This document shows positions 24,265 to 32,396 of a stretch of DNA of 64,000 bases, one piece after another. Position 1 is the stretch's first letter; every line of letters begins with the position of its first letter. The notes beneath the pieces were generated by a model that worked only from the letters and a program-made list of their open reading frames with translations, had not been told where the DNA came from and made no database searches. Origin of the DNA: Acidobacteriota bacterium (lineage in GTDB: Bacteria > Acidobacteriota > Terriglobia > Terriglobales > Acidobacteriaceae); NCBI GenBank assembly GCA_018268915.1, contig JAFDVQ010000012.1:1-64000 (forward strand). The letters are read 5' to 3'. Made by a program: the position numbers and the translations under genes.

Positions 24265-24303
24265 AGGTTGCTTTTCCACAAACAGCGGAGAGGCAACCTG
24301 CAA
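24265..24303. repeat. 9-bp inverted repeat after the OmpA-family gene
   Basis: GCAGGTTGC (24265-24273) and GCAACCTGC (24295-24303) with a 21-base loop. No T-run follows, so it could be a weak terminator or an mRNA-stabilising hairpin. Confidence 0.5.
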
Positions 24304-24399
24304 TCAGTAGAAGGTGCTCCAACGTGTGTCGCCGTTGTGCGCCTGACGGCTCGAAAGAATATCTAAATTCTCAATAGTTAAAGCAGGAGGAGCCGGGCT

Positions 24400-25023
24400 A
24401 TGAATCTGCAGGATCTTACACCTACCCAGATCGCGATCATCGTTGCAGTAGCAGTGCTGCTTATCGGCGTCATTATCGCCTTTGCCCAAAGGCGCCGTAC
24501 TGAGAAGCTGCGTTCGCGCTTCGGACCTGAATACGAGCGTTCGCTGGCAGAGAGCGGGGATCGGCGTCGTGCTGAAGCGCAGCTTGAAAAGCGTGCGGAG
24601 CGCGTACAGAAGTATCACCTTCGCTCCTTGGCAGCGGAGGATCGCTCGAGGTTCACAGAGCAATGGGACCGAGTGCAGGCGCACTTCGTAGACGCTCCGG
24701 CAGGTGCGGTTGCCGAAGCCGATCAGCTGTTAGGCGACATTATGGCCACCTGCGGTTATCCAATGGGCGACTTCGAGCAGCGCGCGGCGGATATCTCGGT
24801 TGACCACCCTGTAGTTGTGCAGAACTATCGCTCGGCGCATGAAATTGCGCTTCGCCAAGCGAAGGGACAATCGACCACTGAGGACCTGCGCAGAGCGATG
24901 ATTCACTACCGGACGCTATTCGAAGACTTAGTACACGATCGGAAGGATACGGTGGATCGCAGACCCGCAACCGTAGAAGGCCGTGAATTGGAGCGTGAGG
25001 AAATCCACCGCCGGGCTTCGTAG
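24400..25023 (+). CDS. Single-pass membrane protein of unknown function
   Basis: A 207-residue protein with one N-terminal membrane helix (residues about 10-27), then a charged, mostly helical cytoplasmic part rich in Arg and Glu. AGGAGG lies 10-15 bases before the ATG. Proteins of this layout are common in Acidobacteriota, but I cannot name the family. It may form a unit with the OmpA-family gene upstream, 150 bases apart. Confidence 0.6.
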   Translation: MNLQDLTPTQIAIIVAVAVLLIGVIIAFAQRRRTEKLRSRFGPEYERSLAESGDRRRAEAQLEKRAERVQKYHLRSLAAEDRSRFTEQWDRVQAHFVDAPAGAVAEADQLLGDIMATCGYPMGDFEQRAADISVDHPVVVQNYRSAHEIALRQAKGQSTTEDLRRAMIHYRTLFEDLVHDRKDTVDRRPATVEGRELEREEIHRRAS

Positions 25024-25138
25024 GCCTCAAATGGTTTCGGGATGAGCGAGATCACGCTGGGCGAGATCGCACTCGTCCGAGCGATCGTCGCAACCATGGC
25101 ATTGGCGAGATTCGCTGGATTGGCAATGCCAATTCGAG

Positions 25139-25912
25139 TCAGTGCTTGTTTTTCAAATCTTTTGAGACCCACCACAGGACTTCGCCAAAGATCTTCCACT
25201 TGGTTGCATTGCTTACATCGAGTGGGAGGTACTTAGGGTTAGCGCTGACAAGGAGGTCTGAGCCAGCGAGCCTCTGGAAGCGAGCGACTTTAAAGCCAAG
25301 GTCGCGGTGCGCGGTCACAACGAGTTTCTCGTTGAGCTTCTCCCGTTCTATGGAAGCGGTGTCTACGAAGAGGATGGATCCCGGAGGGATGGTGGGGTAC
25401 ATCGAGTCGCCGGCGACGTGCATGCTGAGCATGTTCTCGGGATGAGGGCACCAAGACAGGGGAGCCAGCAAAACATCTTCGACCTTCGCCTGAGAGAGGC
25501 GAACGTTTTCGTGAGGCGGTACAGGATCTCCGAAGGCGGTCACGTTCATCAGAGGGATGGCGACGGCGTTTCCGGCACCGATATGCTGCGACACCTTTTT
25601 GCTGGCGATCAGGTTGAAGCTCTCAAGACTGACACGCATGGAAGAGAGCGCTTGCCGCATGTTGGCATCCGGGAGCTCAGAGGTGTCGATTCCGGCGCGC
25701 TCCCAGAAATAATCGCCGGAGGGGCGCCCGGCCAGATTGCCAAGGGCGACATAGGTTTCCGCGGTGGGTTCGTTCTTGCCGGCAAGCCAGCGAGAGACAG
25801 TGGCTGGGGAAACACCGAGGCGCTCTGCCAGGCCTGCCTGGGTGACCTTGAGATCTTTCAACAGCCGCCGAAGGCGTTCGGACCATTCCCGGGTTGTTTG
25901 CTGTTCAGCCAT
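25139..25912 (-). CDS. XRE/S24 repressor of the LexA/CI type with altered cleavage site
   Basis: A 257-residue repressor. Residues about 10-70 form an XRE helix-turn-helix (TQAGLAERLGVSPATVSRWL). The C-terminal half is an S24 peptidase domain with the nucleophile Ser in GDSMYPTI and the Lys in LGFKVARF. At the expected self-cleavage site LexA has Ala-Ala-Gly; here the aligned string is TAFGDP, giving Phe-Gly in place of Ala-Gly. RecA-stimulated cleavage may therefore be slow or absent. It could be a stress or prophage-type repressor, but no phage genes are nearby. The true LexA is probably elsewhere. Confidence 0.75.
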   Translation of the reverse strand: MAEQQTTREWSERLRRLLKDLKVTQAGLAERLGVSPATVSRWLAGKNEPTAETYVALGNLAGRPSGDYFWERAGIDTSELPDANMRQALSSMRVSLESFNLIASKKVSQHIGAGNAVAIPLMNVTAFGDPVPPHENVRLSQAKVEDVLLAPLSWCPHPENMLSMHVAGDSMYPTIPPGSILFVDTASIEREKLNEKLVVTAHRDLGFKVARFQRLAGSDLLVSANPKYLPLDVSNATKWKIFGEVLWWVSKDLKNKH

Positions 25913-26220
25913 CCAGCCTTCTGATGCTCAGGGCAACTACTCTCGTTGATGCAATTGCCTCAATGAAATCAACGGTTTAACGCCGTTCGAGGTATCCTAA
26001 CAGGCTTTACCACGCATCGTAAGTCGGTATGGGGCAGAGAGATACGGAAATATTTCCGGGAGATCAACAGGGCAGGGAGATCGCGGAGAAGGTAAGCAGC
26101 GAACTTTCGGGTGCGGGACACCAAAGCGAAACCTCGCATGATGATTTTGAACCATTCGTGCCTGAAACGTCCAACCGGGAGCAGGTGACCATAGCATCAC
26201 AGCAGAGAGACATTGTCAGC

Positions 26221-26625
26221 ATGCCCACACGCAAGAGCAATCGTCGGGTCCTGATTGTCGACGACGAAAGATCAATCGCTGACACGCTATCGCTGATCTT
26301 TAAAACACAGCACTACGAAGCGCAGTCGGCGTACTCAGCAGAGCGAGCAATCGAAATACTGGCTGAGTGGAGGCCCGACCTTGCAATCGTCGACGTGATT
26401 CTGCCGGAGATGAATGGGATCGATCTCGCAATCGTGATTAAAGCGAATTATCCCAACTGCCACGTATTGCTTTTCTCGGGCCATGCGAACACAGCGATGC
26501 TGCTGGAAGAGGCTGGCCGGAAGGGGCACCAGTTTGAGGTGCTTGCGAAACCTGTGCATCCGAGTGTCATGTTGGAGCGAGCATCCACTTTGCTGCAGTC
26601 GACGGAAGAGCCGCTATACGATTAG
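26221..26625 (+). CDS. Single-domain response regulator
   Basis: A 134-residue CheY-like receiver with all key residues: acidic pair in LIVDDERS, phospho-acceptor Asp58 (PDLAIVDVILPEMNG), Ser in LFSGHANT and Lys in LAKPVHP. There is no output domain. It is a paralogue of the protein at 4459, which lacks the acceptor Asp. I use ATG at 26221, where the conserved fold begins. An ATG at 26029 would add 64 residues without resemblance to any domain and starts inside a decayed palindrome (26009-26039, sharing TATGGGGCAGAG with the copy at 16251). No kinase gene is adjacent. Confidence 0.75.
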   Translation: MPTRKSNRRVLIVDDERSIADTLSLIFKTQHYEAQSAYSAERAIEILAEWRPDLAIVDVILPEMNGIDLAIVIKANYPNCHVLLFSGHANTAMLLEEAGRKGHQFEVLAKPVHPSVMLERASTLLQSTEEPLYD

Positions 26626-26656
26626 TTGTCTCCCATTCGATTCAGAAGCACAAGTT

Positions 26657-27310
26657 TCATTTCGTCGGGGTCTGCTCCTGCACATCGGAGAGCATCTGAA
26701 GAACCTTGTCTTTCTGCGCATAGTTCGGATTGAACTCGAGCAGCTTCTTCCAGAGGGCGATCGCTCCTGAACTATCGTGCTTGCCTTGCCACATCACGAG
26801 TCCGAGATTGAAGAGCGTGTTGGGATTCGTGGGGGCGTTCTCAAGAGCCTTATTGAATTGGGAGATTGCTTCGTCAGTATTGCCCATGTACCAATAAGCC
26901 GTTGCCATATCTGTGCGGACCGAGGCGTCAGACGGTCGCAACTGAAGCGAGCGGCTATAGAAATCGACTGCGACTGAGTATTGCTGAGCGTCGTAGTAAA
27001 GATTCGCGACATCCGCAAGGGTTGACGGGTTCTTCGGATCGGCATCGAGCTTCGCGAGGAGCGGTGCGGCTTGTGCATCCGCCATCTCCTTCAGCCGCGC
27101 GGGATTCGGAGCGGCGGTGGCAGAATTCGATGTTGCCGATAGGTTTGCGGATGTGGACAATGAAGCGCCAGACTGCGCGAGCGCTGGGGACGATGAGCCC
27201 TGAATCCCGCGGATGAGCCATCCGCCGACGATGCCTGCTGAGAGGCAAAGTGTAACGAGTATGAGTGCCTGCCTGCTGGACCATTCCCGATGAATGCTAA
27301 TTGCTTGCAT
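26657..27310 (-). CDS. TPR protein, membrane-anchored (second of a pair)
   Basis: A 217-residue protein with one membrane helix (about residues 15-36), a Ser/Ala-rich linker and three to four TPR units (about 80-205) such as ADVANLYYDAQQYSVAVDFYSRSLQLRP. It resembles the TPR parts of NrfG/CcmI-type cytochrome c maturation factors and is a paralogue of the gene just upstream, whose end it overlaps by 14 bases. The pair is divergent from the multiheme cytochrome genes, so a role in handling apocytochromes is plausible but not shown. Confidence 0.65.
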   Translation of the reverse strand: MQAISIHREWSSRQALILVTLCLSAGIVGGWLIRGIQGSSSPALAQSGASLSTSANLSATSNSATAAPNPARLKEMADAQAAPLLAKLDADPKNPSTLADVANLYYDAQQYSVAVDFYSRSLQLRPSDASVRTDMATAYWYMGNTDEAISQFNKALENAPTNPNTLFNLGLVMWQGKHDSSGAIALWKKLLEFNPNYAQKDKVLQMLSDVQEQTPTK

Positions 27311-28010
27311 GCGTTGCTCCTGTCCCCGTGGAGGCTTGGGTGGAGATCCGGGCTGAGGCGCGTTGATCGGATGTCATCGACGCTGCGTCAGCGATGGCTT
27401 TCATCACGGCCGCTCTGCGATCGGAACTGAGATTGGGATTTGACTTGAGGAGCTGACGCCAGGCTGCGACTGCGCCTTTGCTGTCACCCTTACCCTGCAG
27501 CTTGATCATGCCGAGATTGAAAAGGGCATTCGCATCTTTCGAATCGTAAGAGAGGACCTTGTCGAGCTGGGCAATGGCGCCATCGATGTCGCCGCTCCGG
27601 TAAAGACTTGCGGCGAGCTTTGTGCGATATGGAACGTTGCCCGGATCGATCTCCACAGCCCGGTTGTAATATCCGGCGGCCTCTTTAAAGCGATGTGTTG
27701 TGTGATACAGAGCGGCGACCTGCGTGAGGAGATCCGGGTCGCGCGGATTGCTCTTGAGCTTCTCGAGCAGCGGCGCAGCCTGGCGATCGGAGATCTGCTT
27801 GAGTTCTTCAAGCGAATGCGGATGTCCGGGCGGAAGTGCACCGTGCGGCGATGCGGTAGCGCCTGGCTGCGCAGGCGGTACGGCAAGCTGCGAGCTTCGC
27901 ATCAGGTAGCCGATACCGAGTCCGGCGACAAGACAGATGACGGCCATCGCGTAAACGTGTGACGACTGCAGCGAAGGAGCCTGAAGAGGTGCTGCCGATT
28001 CATCAGCCAT
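27297..28010 (-). CDS. TPR protein, membrane-anchored (first of a pair)
   Basis: About 237 residues: a membrane helix near residues 20-40, a Pro-rich linker and TPR units (QVAALYHTTHRFKEAAGYYNRAVEIDP and following). It shares the motif DRQAAPLLEKLKSNPRDP with the downstream paralogue's DAQAAPLLAKLDADPKNP. ATG at 28010 is chosen because GGGAG lies about 8 bases upstream; an ATG at 28052 adds 14 residues. The two genes overlap and are surely co-transcribed. Binding sites resembling CRP/FNR lie in the upstream region. Confidence 0.65.
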   Translation of the reverse strand: MADESAAPLQAPSLQSSHVYAMAVICLVAGLGIGYLMRSSQLAVPPAQPGATASPHGALPPGHPHSLEELKQISDRQAAPLLEKLKSNPRDPDLLTQVAALYHTTHRFKEAAGYYNRAVEIDPGNVPYRTKLAASLYRSGDIDGAIAQLDKVLSYDSKDANALFNLGMIKLQGKGDSKGAVAAWRQLLKSNPNLSSDRRAAVMKAIADAASMTSDQRASARISTQASTGTGATHASN

Positions 28011-28190
28011 GCGAAGAACTCCCAATGCGATGCACGTGAGCAGATCTTCCACGGGAAGGAAGATCGCAGGATCGCAACATCAAGCTGCATGCACGTTGAT
28101 CGCCGAGGCGAAGACGCTGGCGACTGCTGCGCGTTGCAAGACAGAGCGAAGTATCTGGATTGAGTAGAACAACACGAGGCTTGCGGTGAA

Positions 28191-28204
28191 GTGATGTGAA
28201 TCAC
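28191..28204. promoter_or_regulatory. FNR/CRP-like site GTGAT-N4-ATCAC
   Basis: GTGATGTGAATCAC is a perfect inverted repeat with a TGAT-N4-ATCA core as in FNR-type boxes. It lies 181 bases before the TPR start and about 355 bases before the cytochrome start. The regulator is not in the window. Confidence 0.5.
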
Positions 28205-28273
28205 AAGACTGTTGTCCGTTGGTTATCCCGGGTAAAGCTGGATCACTCACTGTGCTGCGCAGAATGCCCGAAT

Positions 28274-28289
28274 TGTGACGGATATCACT
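28274..28289. promoter_or_regulatory. CRP-like site TGTGA-N6-TCACT
   Basis: TGTGACGGATATCACT matches the CRP half-sites with a 6-base spacer. It lies about 270 bases before the cytochrome start. Two such sites within 100 bases make regulation by a CRP/FNR-family protein likely. Confidence 0.5.
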
Positions 28290-28558
28290 AAAAACATGGG
28301 GCTTTTCACCAAGCTGGTGTGGGAGAACGCTCACGTTTTTCGACGAAAGAAATTGGCGCTCAGGTGCGCAGCACAGCCCGCTGCAGTTCAACTCCCAATT
28401 CGACAACAGATTGCGCGCAACGTTTCGATCTGGGAAACGCAATTCCTACAACGGCACGCAACGTGCACGGGTGGAGGTAACTGAACTGGAAACAAGACGA
28501 GTCAGGTCGCGGTGAAAGTTCAGGCGAATAGGGAGTGCGCACTAGGAGGCTCCACATA

Positions 28559-29440
28559 ATGAAGAAACTTTCTCTACTTGCTCTGATACTTGTGGCTGGC
28601 GCGGGCTTCGCAGCCGCCCAGATTACAACGCCGACGACTGACGTTCTCGGCGCACACCTCAACTATGGCCGTGGCTGTACGGCCTGTCACGCACCACACA
28701 GCGGCGTATACGGAAACGGTAATGCCAAGACGGCGGACGCGACTTCGGGCAATATCGCTCTCTGGGGCGAAGATGTCAGCAGCCTGTATGGCAAGGTCAT
28801 CACGTCCGGACAAAGCGAACACGGCGTCGTAGTCGAGACACTGCCGGGAGCTATCACTGCTGGAACACCTGACGTAGCCGGCATTCTGATGTGCCTCAGC
28901 TGCCACGACGGCAACTATGCAACTGGCGCCATGATGAAGAACAAGGTCTTTGAGACTTTGCCTGCAAGTTATGGCACCTCGAACGACATTCCGACGCTGC
29001 TTGGTAGCGACAAGGGCAGCACGGGCAACTACCTCAATGATCACCCGGTGGGATTGACTGCCGACATCGGTTGCGGCGGCACCTACGACTGGGACTGTAC
29101 GGTTGACGCTTCCGGCAAAGTTTTGATGACGGGCACGGCCTCGAAGCTGTTCGTACAAAACTACGGCTTCTTCGTACGTCCGGCCACGTTCGCCAGCAAG
29201 CCGGTTGTAATGTGCACAACTTGCCACAACCAGCACGTGATGAACGTGGTGAATGTGAAGGCTGGCGCAACAAATACCGGTCTCGCGGCGGGCAGCTACG
29301 CGACGATGTTCTTCCTCCGTGGTCCTTATAACCCGGCCAGCGGAACAGCGAGCAGCAACCAAACGGCTCAGTTCTGCCGCCAGTGCCACGGCGCAGAAGC
29401 CAACGAGATGAACGGCAGCACCGCGGGAACAACCTTCTAA
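28559..29440 (+). CDS. Tetraheme c-type cytochrome (paralogue 1)
   Basis: A 293-residue periplasmic protein with a signal peptide (residues 1-20, ending AAA). It has four CxxCH haem sites: CTACH (near 40), CLSCH (near 112), CTTCH (near 224) and CRQCH (near 280). The first is followed by APHSG, the doubled CxxCH/CHxPH type found in multihaem electron carriers. ATG at 28559 has AGGAGG 8 bases upstream. It heads the conduit cluster and is followed by a terminator-like hairpin, so it may be made in excess of the downstream proteins. The inverted gene at 35374 is a close paralogue. Confidence 0.88.
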   Translation: MKKLSLLALILVAGAGFAAAQITTPTTDVLGAHLNYGRGCTACHAPHSGVYGNGNAKTADATSGNIALWGEDVSSLYGKVITSGQSEHGVVVETLPGAITAGTPDVAGILMCLSCHDGNYATGAMMKNKVFETLPASYGTSNDIPTLLGSDKGSTGNYLNDHPVGLTADIGCGGTYDWDCTVDASGKVLMTGTASKLFVQNYGFFVRPATFASKPVVMCTTCHNQHVMNVVNVKAGATNTGLAAGSYATMFFLRGPYNPASGTASSNQTAQFCRQCHGAEANEMNGSTAGTTF

Positions 29441-29454
29441 GGTTCTTTATGCAT

Positions 29455-29487
29455 GAGGGGAGGGGGAAGGTTCCCTCCCCGTCTTTT
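29455..29487 (+). terminator. Terminator-like hairpin after the tetraheme cytochrome
   Basis: GGGGAGGG (29457-29464) and CCCTCCCC (29473-29480) form an 8-bp stem followed by GTCTTTTTA. It lies in the 70-base gap before the PpiC/SurA gene and may let only part of the transcripts continue. Confidence 0.7.
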
Positions 29488-29510
29488 TAGAAAAGCTGGG
29501 GGTCAGCAAA

Positions 29511-30536
29511 ATGAGATTCAGATTTACTTTCCTCGTTCTTCTCCTGGGCTTCGTGTCTCAACTTTCAGCACAAGTCACATCTCACAAGCCCACGGTATTC
29601 AAGAGCTCTCCGGCAGCAACAATTGGCGCACAGAGTCCGGCACAATCTGCCGTGGCAAGAGTGAACGGCGCGGTTTTGACCAGCGCCGATCTGGTGCGTG
29701 AGGAGTATGCCATCTTCCCGTACGCCAAGCAGCATAACGGCGGGATTCCCAAAGAGTTTGAGAAGCAGATCCGCGACGGCGCGCTAAAGATGATCATCTT
29801 TGAGGAACTGGTCTACCAGGAGGCTCTCCGCCGGAAGGTCGCGATTGCTCCGGGAAGAATGCAGAAGGCCGAGTCGGATTTCAGAAAGCAGTTCGCGACG
29901 CCTCAGGAATTCAGCAAGTTCATTCAGAGCGACTTCAACGGCTCGAGGCAGTTGCTGAATGAGAAGATCCGGCGCTCGCTCCTGATCGAGGCCCTGCTCA
30001 AGGTTGAAGTGGAAGACAAGTGCAACTTCACCACCGCGGACGTGAAGGCCTTCTACGACAAGAATCCCGCCAAGTTTCATCACGGCGAGACCTACACATT
30101 CCAGACCATCTCGGTACTGCCTCCGCAGAACGCTACGGCAGCTCAGCTGAAAGAAGCGGCAAACAAGGCGCAGAGCTCACTGAAGCAGGCAAAGGCTACG
30201 AAGACAGCAGAGGAGTTTGGTCTGCTGGCGGAAAAGATTTCAGACGACGACTTCCGGGTGATGATGGGCCAACACAAACCGATGCCGGCAGATCAGCTGG
30301 CGCCGCAGGTGGTGAAGGCCCTGGCCGCGATGCTCCCCAACGACGTCAGCGATCTGATCCAGATCGATCAGGCCTACACAATCGTGAGGATGCAGGTACA
30401 CGCACCGGCTGGTCAGACAAAGTTTGAAGAGGTGAAGGCTGAGCTCGCGAAGAGCCTGAAAGAAGGCAAGCGGAACAAGCTTCGCATGGCTCTGGATGCA
30501 AAGCTTCACCAGAACGCGAGGATCGAAGAGCTCTAG
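29511..30536 (+). CDS. PpiC/SurA-like periplasmic peptidyl-prolyl isomerase
   Basis: A 341-residue exported protein with a signal peptide (residues 1-20). It has the SurA-type N-terminal chaperone region (about 45-170: VARVNGAVLTSADLVREE) and a parvulin-like domain (about 185-300: HHGETYTFQTISVLPP, then DVSDLIQIDQAYTIVRM). The parvulin core looks shortened, so isomerase activity is uncertain. SurA-like chaperones carry outer-membrane barrel proteins. The next gene encodes a large barrel, so this is probably a dedicated chaperone for that protein. Confidence 0.75.
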   Translation: MRFRFTFLVLLLGFVSQLSAQVTSHKPTVFKSSPAATIGAQSPAQSAVARVNGAVLTSADLVREEYAIFPYAKQHNGGIPKEFEKQIRDGALKMIIFEELVYQEALRRKVAIAPGRMQKAESDFRKQFATPQEFSKFIQSDFNGSRQLLNEKIRRSLLIEALLKVEVEDKCNFTTADVKAFYDKNPAKFHHGETYTFQTISVLPPQNATAAQLKEAANKAQSSLKQAKATKTAEEFGLLAEKISDDDFRVMMGQHKPMPADQLAPQVVKALAAMLPNDVSDLIQIDQAYTIVRMQVHAPAGQTKFEEVKAELAKSLKEGKRNKLRMALDAKLHQNARIEEL

Positions 30537-30563
30537 CGAGCACAGACCGGAAGAAGGTAACGA

Positions 30564-32396
30564 GTGGAGAGGTCAGGCAAAATCGCAAGGTTTGTAGCAG
30601 CAGCAATCCTGTTGTCAGGACTGTCTCTGCACGCTCAATTAAGGTGGGGCGAGACATCGACGAAGGGAACGGCGAACCTCTCGTCGGGCTACAGCGCGAC
30701 CTACGGCAACCTTGCCCAGTCCTCTCATGGATGGACGTTCGGCGGGGCCGGCACATTTTCCGGATCTTTTCATAGCCCCAACTTCCTTTCATACAACTTT
30801 TCTCCTTATCTGAATCAATCACGCGCGAATTCCAACTTTCAGTCGATCACCAATTCGAGCGGATTGAATCTGACCACGAATATCTTTGCGGGAAGCAAGT
30901 TTCCTGGATCCATCAATTATTCGAAGGCCTACAACAGTGAAGGGAACTATGCGGTTCCAGGCCTCGCGAATTTTGTGACCCACGGCAACAGCGATACGTT
31001 CGGGATCAACTGGAGTGAGAATCTCGAAGGCAAGCCCAGTTTCTCCGCTGGATACCAGATGGGGAAGAGCAAGTACAACGTGTACGGATCGAACGACAAC
31101 GGAAACAATGCGTTCCACTCGCTGAATCTGCATTCGAGCTACCGTTGGCAGGGTTTCAACCTGGGATCGTTCTACACGCATGGGAATGCGCACTCGATGG
31201 TGCCGCAGATTGTGGCTGGGCAGGTGCTCAAGTCGAACTCCGGGACGAACGTGGTCGGAGCAAACCTGTCGCATCCGATTCCGCTGCACGGATCTGCATC
31301 TGCCAGCGTGAACCGGTCGAACTGGAAGAGCGAGTTCCTTGGGTACACGCCGACAGGAACCATCGATACGTTGAACGCGGTGGCAGGCGTGCATCCGAAC
31401 GACAAGCTGTCGTTTTCCGTGAGCACGAATTATTCGGACAACCTGACCGGGCAGCTGGAGCAGTCGGTTATCTCTGCAGGAGGAGTGCTGCCTGGGCTGA
31501 ATACCAGCCAATCCTCTAGTTCCTTCGATCTGACGGCCGTGGGCTCCTACACGCCTATGCCAAATCTGCAGACTGCCGCGTTCCTTGAACGCCGCTCTCA
31601 GTCATTCCTTGGCGAGACCTACGGGGTGACCTCCTACGGCGGCGACGCGACCTACACGCATGGCTTGCTCAATGGAACGATCAACGCATCGGCGAGCGTT
31701 ACGGCGAACTCCGCCGACAAGTCAGGCGAAGACACGATCGGGTTTTCAGTGACGGAAACCTACTCGAACCTGTTGTTCGGTTGGCACCTGAACCAATCGT
31801 TCAACTACGCGCAGAATGTGCAGACGCTGCTGGTGACGTACACAAATTCCTACTACAACTACTCGGGAAACATCCGGCGCAACTGGGGACGGTTCAACTT
31901 GAGTGCTGGAGCAGGAGGCGCGCGGACTGCGTTGACTCAACAGGAAGGCACCTCAAACAGCAGCGAAACGTACAACGGCAGCGTGGGATTCGGAAGCTAC
32001 ATCGCGGCTACAGGGAGTTATTCAAGAGCAGACGGCCAGGCACTGGCTACCGGAGCAGGGCTGGTGGGAGTGCCCGTCCCTGTGCCCGTATTGCCTTCTG
32101 ACCTGGTGAACTTGTTCGGGGGGAAGAGCTACTCGGTCGGGTTGTCGAGTGCGCCTGCAAAGAAGTTCATCCTTTCTGCGACGTATGCAAATTCAAACAG
32201 CAATACGTGGAGCAGTGGGATCTCGAGTGCAAACCAGAACAATCAGTTCAACACCCTCATCCAATACCAGGTAAGGAAGATGAGCGTGGTGAGTGGTTAC
32301 TCTCGCCTGGAACAGGGCTTTACCGGCACAGGCGGCAAGCCGGAGATTATTTCGACGTACTATATGGGGCTTACACGGTGGTTCAACATCTTCTAA
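30564..32396 (+). CDS. Large outer-membrane beta-barrel (MtrB-like porin candidate)
   Basis: A 610-residue exported protein with a signal peptide (residues 1-24). The rest consists of many alternating amphipathic strands of about 10 residues (for example FSGSFHSPNFLSYNF, TFGINWSENLEG, SAGYQMGKSKYNVYG) and ends in aromatic residues (TRWFNIF), as outer-membrane barrels do. Its length suits more than 20 strands. It is flanked by multihaem cytochromes, a SurA-like chaperone and an NHL protein, the layout of porin-cytochrome conduits in Geobacter and others, where the barrel holds cytochromes that pass electrons across the membrane. The start is GTG at 30564. Sequence similarity to MtrB itself cannot be judged here. 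Confidence 0.7.
   Translation: MERSGKIARFVAAAILLSGLSLHAQLRWGETSTKGTANLSSGYSATYGNLAQSSHGWTFGGAGTFSGSFHSPNFLSYNFSPYLNQSRANSNFQSITNSSGLNLTTNIFAGSKFPGSINYSKAYNSEGNYAVPGLANFVTHGNSDTFGINWSENLEGKPSFSAGYQMGKSKYNVYGSNDNGNNAFHSLNLHSSYRWQGFNLGSFYTHGNAHSMVPQIVAGQVLKSNSGTNVVGANLSHPIPLHGSASASVNRSNWKSEFLGYTPTGTIDTLNAVAGVHPNDKLSFSVSTNYSDNLTGQLEQSVISAGGVLPGLNTSQSSSSFDLTAVGSYTPMPNLQTAAFLERRSQSFLGETYGVTSYGGDATYTHGLLNGTINASASVTANSADKSGEDTIGFSVTETYSNLLFGWHLNQSFNYAQNVQTLLVTYTNSYYNYSGNIRRNWGRFNLSAGAGGARTALTQQEGTSNSSETYNGSVGFGSYIAATGSYSRADGQALATGAGLVGVPVPVPVLPSDLVNLFGGKSYSVGLSSAPAKKFILSATYANSNSNTWSSGISSANQNNQFNTLIQYQVRKMSVVSGYSRLEQGFTGTGGKPEIISTYYMGLTRWFNIF

Larger units (their letters stand above)
28011..28558. other. 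548-base divergent control region of the cytochrome cluster
   Basis: It lies between the TPR pair (minus) and the tetraheme cytochrome (plus). It contains two CRP/FNR-like palindromes listed separately. No coding gene is supported in it. Confidence 0.55.

Noticed and set aside
26029..26220. N-terminal extension of the receiver protein
   Set aside because: The start lies in a decayed palindrome, and the extra 64 residues resemble no domain; the fold begins at 26221.
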